From Emcibacteraceae bacterium (GTDB lineage: Bacteria; Pseudomonadota; Alphaproteobacteria; Sphingomonadales; Emcibacteraceae): 46,927 bases of DNA. The translations under genes and the position numbers were made by a program. Positions 45,275 through 46,927 of this stretch are shown here, piece after piece. The notes below the pieces were generated by a model. The model was given only the letters and a program-made list of their open reading frames with translations. It did no database searches and was not told the DNA's origin. How positions within the stretch are numbered: position 1 is the first letter of the stretch; every line of letters begins with the position of its first letter. Location of the stretch: contig JANQJN010000036.1 in the NCBI GenBank assembly GCA_028281625.1, positions 1 to 46,927 of the forward strand, written 5' to 3'.

Positions 45275-45321
45275 ATATTTTAATTCTTAAAGCACACCTT
45301 AATTTTTTTTGGAGAAATTTA

Positions 45322-46506
45322 ATGGCCGAAGAGCAAATCGTAATTGTTGGTATGTCTCGCACACCAATGGGTGGATTTCAAGGTGATTTTGCCTCTGTCA
45401 CTGCGCCAGAACTGGGCGCAACCGCAATCAAAGGCGCCATGGCCGGAACGAATATTGCACCGGAAGATATCGATGAAACCATCATGGGATGTGTACTTCC
45501 CGCCGGTATAGGGCAAGCGCCAGCACGTCAAGCATCAATCGGCGCAGGTCTGCCGCACAGCACAGCGTGCACCACTGTGAACAAAATGTGCGGTAGCGGC
45601 ATGGAAACCGTGATCCAAGCTCATAATGCCATTGCAGCTGGTCGCTCGCAGGTTGTCGTCGCGGGCGGGATGGAAAGTATGTCGAACGCGCCTTATCTTC
45701 TTTCCAAAATGCGTAGTGGCGCGCGCATCGGCCATACGGAAGCAAAGGATCATATGTTCCTGGACGGCCTTGAAGATGCTTATGACAAAGGCATTTTGAT
45801 GGGCGTTTTTGCGGAAAGAACAGCGGAAAAGTACCAGTTTACCCGTGAAGCACAGGATGATTATGCAATTACATCACTATCCCGTGCGAATGAGGCGATT
45901 GAAAAAGGTTATTTTGATAGCGAAATCACGCCGGTTACCGTTAAAAGCCGCAAAGGTGAAACCGTAATCGATACTGACGAGCAACCCGGCAAGGCCCGCC
46001 CGGAAAAAATTCCATCGCTTCGTCCGGCATTCGCAAAAGACGGTACAGTAACTGCTGCCAACGCCAGCTCCATTTCGGACGGCGCATCTGCGCTGGTTCT
46101 GATGAAAGAAAGCGAAGCAGAAAGCCGCGGGCTTAAGCCACTGGCCAAAATTATCGGGCACAGTGTCCATGCGCAGGAACCGAACTGGTTCACCACTGCA
46201 CCCGTGGGCGCAATGAAAAAGCTGTTTGAAAAAACCGGCTGGACAGATGACGATGTAGACCTTTATGAAATTAACGAAGCGTTTGCGGTTGTCACTATGG
46301 CGGCGATGCATGAACTTAATCTCTCCCATGATAAAGTGAATGTGCATGGCGGGGCATGTGCCCTTGGCCACCCGGTGGGATCTTCCGGCTCACGAATCAT
46401 CGTTACGCTGATCGCGGCCCTTAAAACTCACGGCAAAAAACGTGGCATTGCAAGCCTTTGCATTGGTGGTGGGGAGGCAACAGCTGTCGCTGTTGAATTG
46501 ATGTAG
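45322..46506 (+). CDS. Acetyl-CoA C-acyltransferase (thiolase)
   Basis: This is a 394-residue thiolase with the full catalytic set: C90 (NKMCGSG), N-E-A-F near 317, H350 in GGACALGHP and C380 in CIGGGEA. The usual GHPIGASGAR reads GHPVGSSGSR, a mild variation. The enzyme catalyses reversible cleavage of 3-ketoacyl-CoA or condensation of acetyl-CoA; degradation is favoured by the acyl-CoA dehydrogenase gene one base downstream and the TetR regulator upstream. GGAG lies nine bases before the ATG. Confidence 0.95.
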   Translation: MAEEQIVIVGMSRTPMGGFQGDFASVTAPELGATAIKGAMAGTNIAPEDIDETIMGCVLPAGIGQAPARQASIGAGLPHSTACTTVNKMCGSGMETVIQAHNAIAAGRSQVVVAGGMESMSNAPYLLSKMRSGARIGHTEAKDHMFLDGLEDAYDKGILMGVFAERTAEKYQFTREAQDDYAITSLSRANEAIEKGYFDSEITPVTVKSRKGETVIDTDEQPGKARPEKIPSLRPAFAKDGTVTAANASSISDGASALVLMKESEAESRGLKPLAKIIGHSVHAQEPNWFTTAPVGAMKKLFEKTGWTDDDVDLYEINEAFAVVTMAAMHELNLSHDKVNVHGGACALGHPVGSSGSRIIVTLIAALKTHGKKRGIASLCIGGGEATAVAVELM

Positions 46507-46507
46507 A

Positions 46508-46927
46508 ATGAGATTTACTGAAGAACAGAATATGATCCGTGACATGGCGCGGGACTTTGCGCGCAAAGAACTGGCGCCACATTCCGCACAGTGGGACCGT
46601 GACTGTGCCTTTCCTGTCGGTGTGCTTCATAAAATGGGTGCGCTTGGCCTGATGGGTATGACAACTTCCGACGAATGGGGTGGCGCGGGCACGGATTATG
46701 TGGCTTACGCGCTGGCACTTATGGAAATTGCTGCCGGTGACGGGTCCATCAGCACGGTGATGAGTGTCACCAATTCACCAAGCCTGTCGCTGATTGAAGC
46801 GGCCGGCACCGAAGAACAGAAGCGCGAGATCCTTACGCCGCTTGCGCAAGGGGAAAAGTTTGTTGCTTTCTGCCTTACCGAGTCCGGGGCAGGGTCGGAC
46901 GCAAGTAATCTGAAGACCAAAGCGATT
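46508..46927 (+). CDS. Acyl-CoA dehydrogenase, N-terminal part (cut by right edge)
   Basis: One hundred and forty codons are open from the ATG at 46508 to the window end. The start MRFTEEQNMIRDMARDFARKEL, the GLMGMTTSDEWGGAG segment and the flavin/substrate region FCLTESGAGSDASN are characteristic of the ACAD family. It should oxidise acyl-CoA to enoyl-CoA using FAD and pass electrons to ETF. One base separates it from the thiolase stop, so it belongs to the same operon. Chain-length class cannot be judged from this part. Confidence 0.93.
   Translation, partial: MRFTEEQNMIRDMARDFARKELAPHSAQWDRDCAFPVGVLHKMGALGLMGMTTSDEWGGAGTDYVAYALALMEIAAGDGSISTVMSVTNSPSLSLIEAAGTEEQKREILTPLAQGEKFVAFCLTESGAGSDASNLKTKAI

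Noticed and set aside
1-46927. CRISPR arrays, insertion sequences, prophage, tRNA or rRNA genes
   Set aside because: No regularly spaced direct repeats, transposase or integrase motifs, cloverleaf or rRNA sequence were seen on either strand.

Overview
The window reads as a piece of a moderate-GC alphaproteobacterial chromosome, probably marine or aquatic. The lineage call is inferred from gene order and protein features. Two housekeeping blocks, tsaB-rimI-fur-plsC-miaB-phoH-ybeY-corC-lnt-xre and mutS-glnD-murJ-trpS, have an order typical of Alphaproteobacteria. Fur has the alphaproteobacterial (Fur/Mur) form without the CxxC pair, and an OlsB-like acyltransferase is present. No rRNA, tRNA, CRISPR array, transposase or prophage gene was found, and no order- or genus-level assignment is attempted.

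Layout. (1) 1-2.9 kb is accessory: a translationally coupled pair of small membrane/lipoprotein genes running off the left edge, a 550-bp A/T-rich gap with competing hairpins, and an orphan 618-residue protein with a Lys-rich start and Glu/Asp-rich end. (2) 3.0-7.5 kb is a scavenging operon: a Na+/solute symporter, a lipoprotein amidohydrolase of the D-aminoacylase family whose HxH metal site is replaced, and a lipoprotein serine hydrolase of the class C beta-lactamase fold. (3) 7.5-10.7 kb holds a DsbB-like mini membrane protein, an ArsC-type reductase, an iron storage pair (bfd with near-consensus Fur boxes over a consensus promoter, then bfr), pyrD and a DUF952 gene. The bfr terminator lies inside the last codons of pyrD. 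(4) 10.7-19.3 kb is the conserved minus-strand block for tRNA modification, RNA processing, lipoprotein and phospholipid synthesis and iron control. (5) 19.4-24.4 kb holds a secreted polysaccharide deacetylase, an Nfu-type Fe-S protein, UspA, DUF2333, a Tyr/Gly-rich lipoprotein and trpS. (6) 24.5-31.5 kb is murJ, glnD and mutS.

(7) 31.5-35.4 kb holds an OlsB-like acyltransferase, a zinc-ribbon protein that looks like a methyltransferase lacking its SAM-binding core, an AmpG-like permease, a TetR regulator and rpmB. (8) 35.6-39.6 kb is a second scavenging pair: an SMP-30/gluconolactonase-type protein and a second lipoprotein D-aminoacylase, here with an intact HxH, followed by a convergent DUF1624 membrane protein. 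(9) 39.6-42.2 kb is a MarR regulator with two near-identical palindromic operators, a two-helix membrane peptide, a SAM methyltransferase and an EamA transporter. (10) 42.2-46.9 kb holds a PQQ-type sugar dehydrogenase-like protein, MeaB, a TetR regulator divergent from a thiolase-acyl-CoA dehydrogenase operon with a palindrome at the predicted transcription start, cut by the right edge.

How the parts may work together (inference). Regions 2 and 8 suggest repeated investment in releasing N-acylated or D-configured amino compounds outside the cytoplasmic membrane and importing the products. Fur (17.7 kb) plausibly controls bfd (8.5 kb). The most unfamiliar items are the orphan 618-residue gene, the metal-site-altered amidohydrolase operon, the DsbB-like mini protein, the core-less methyltransferase and the MarR/membrane-peptide/methyltransferase cassette.
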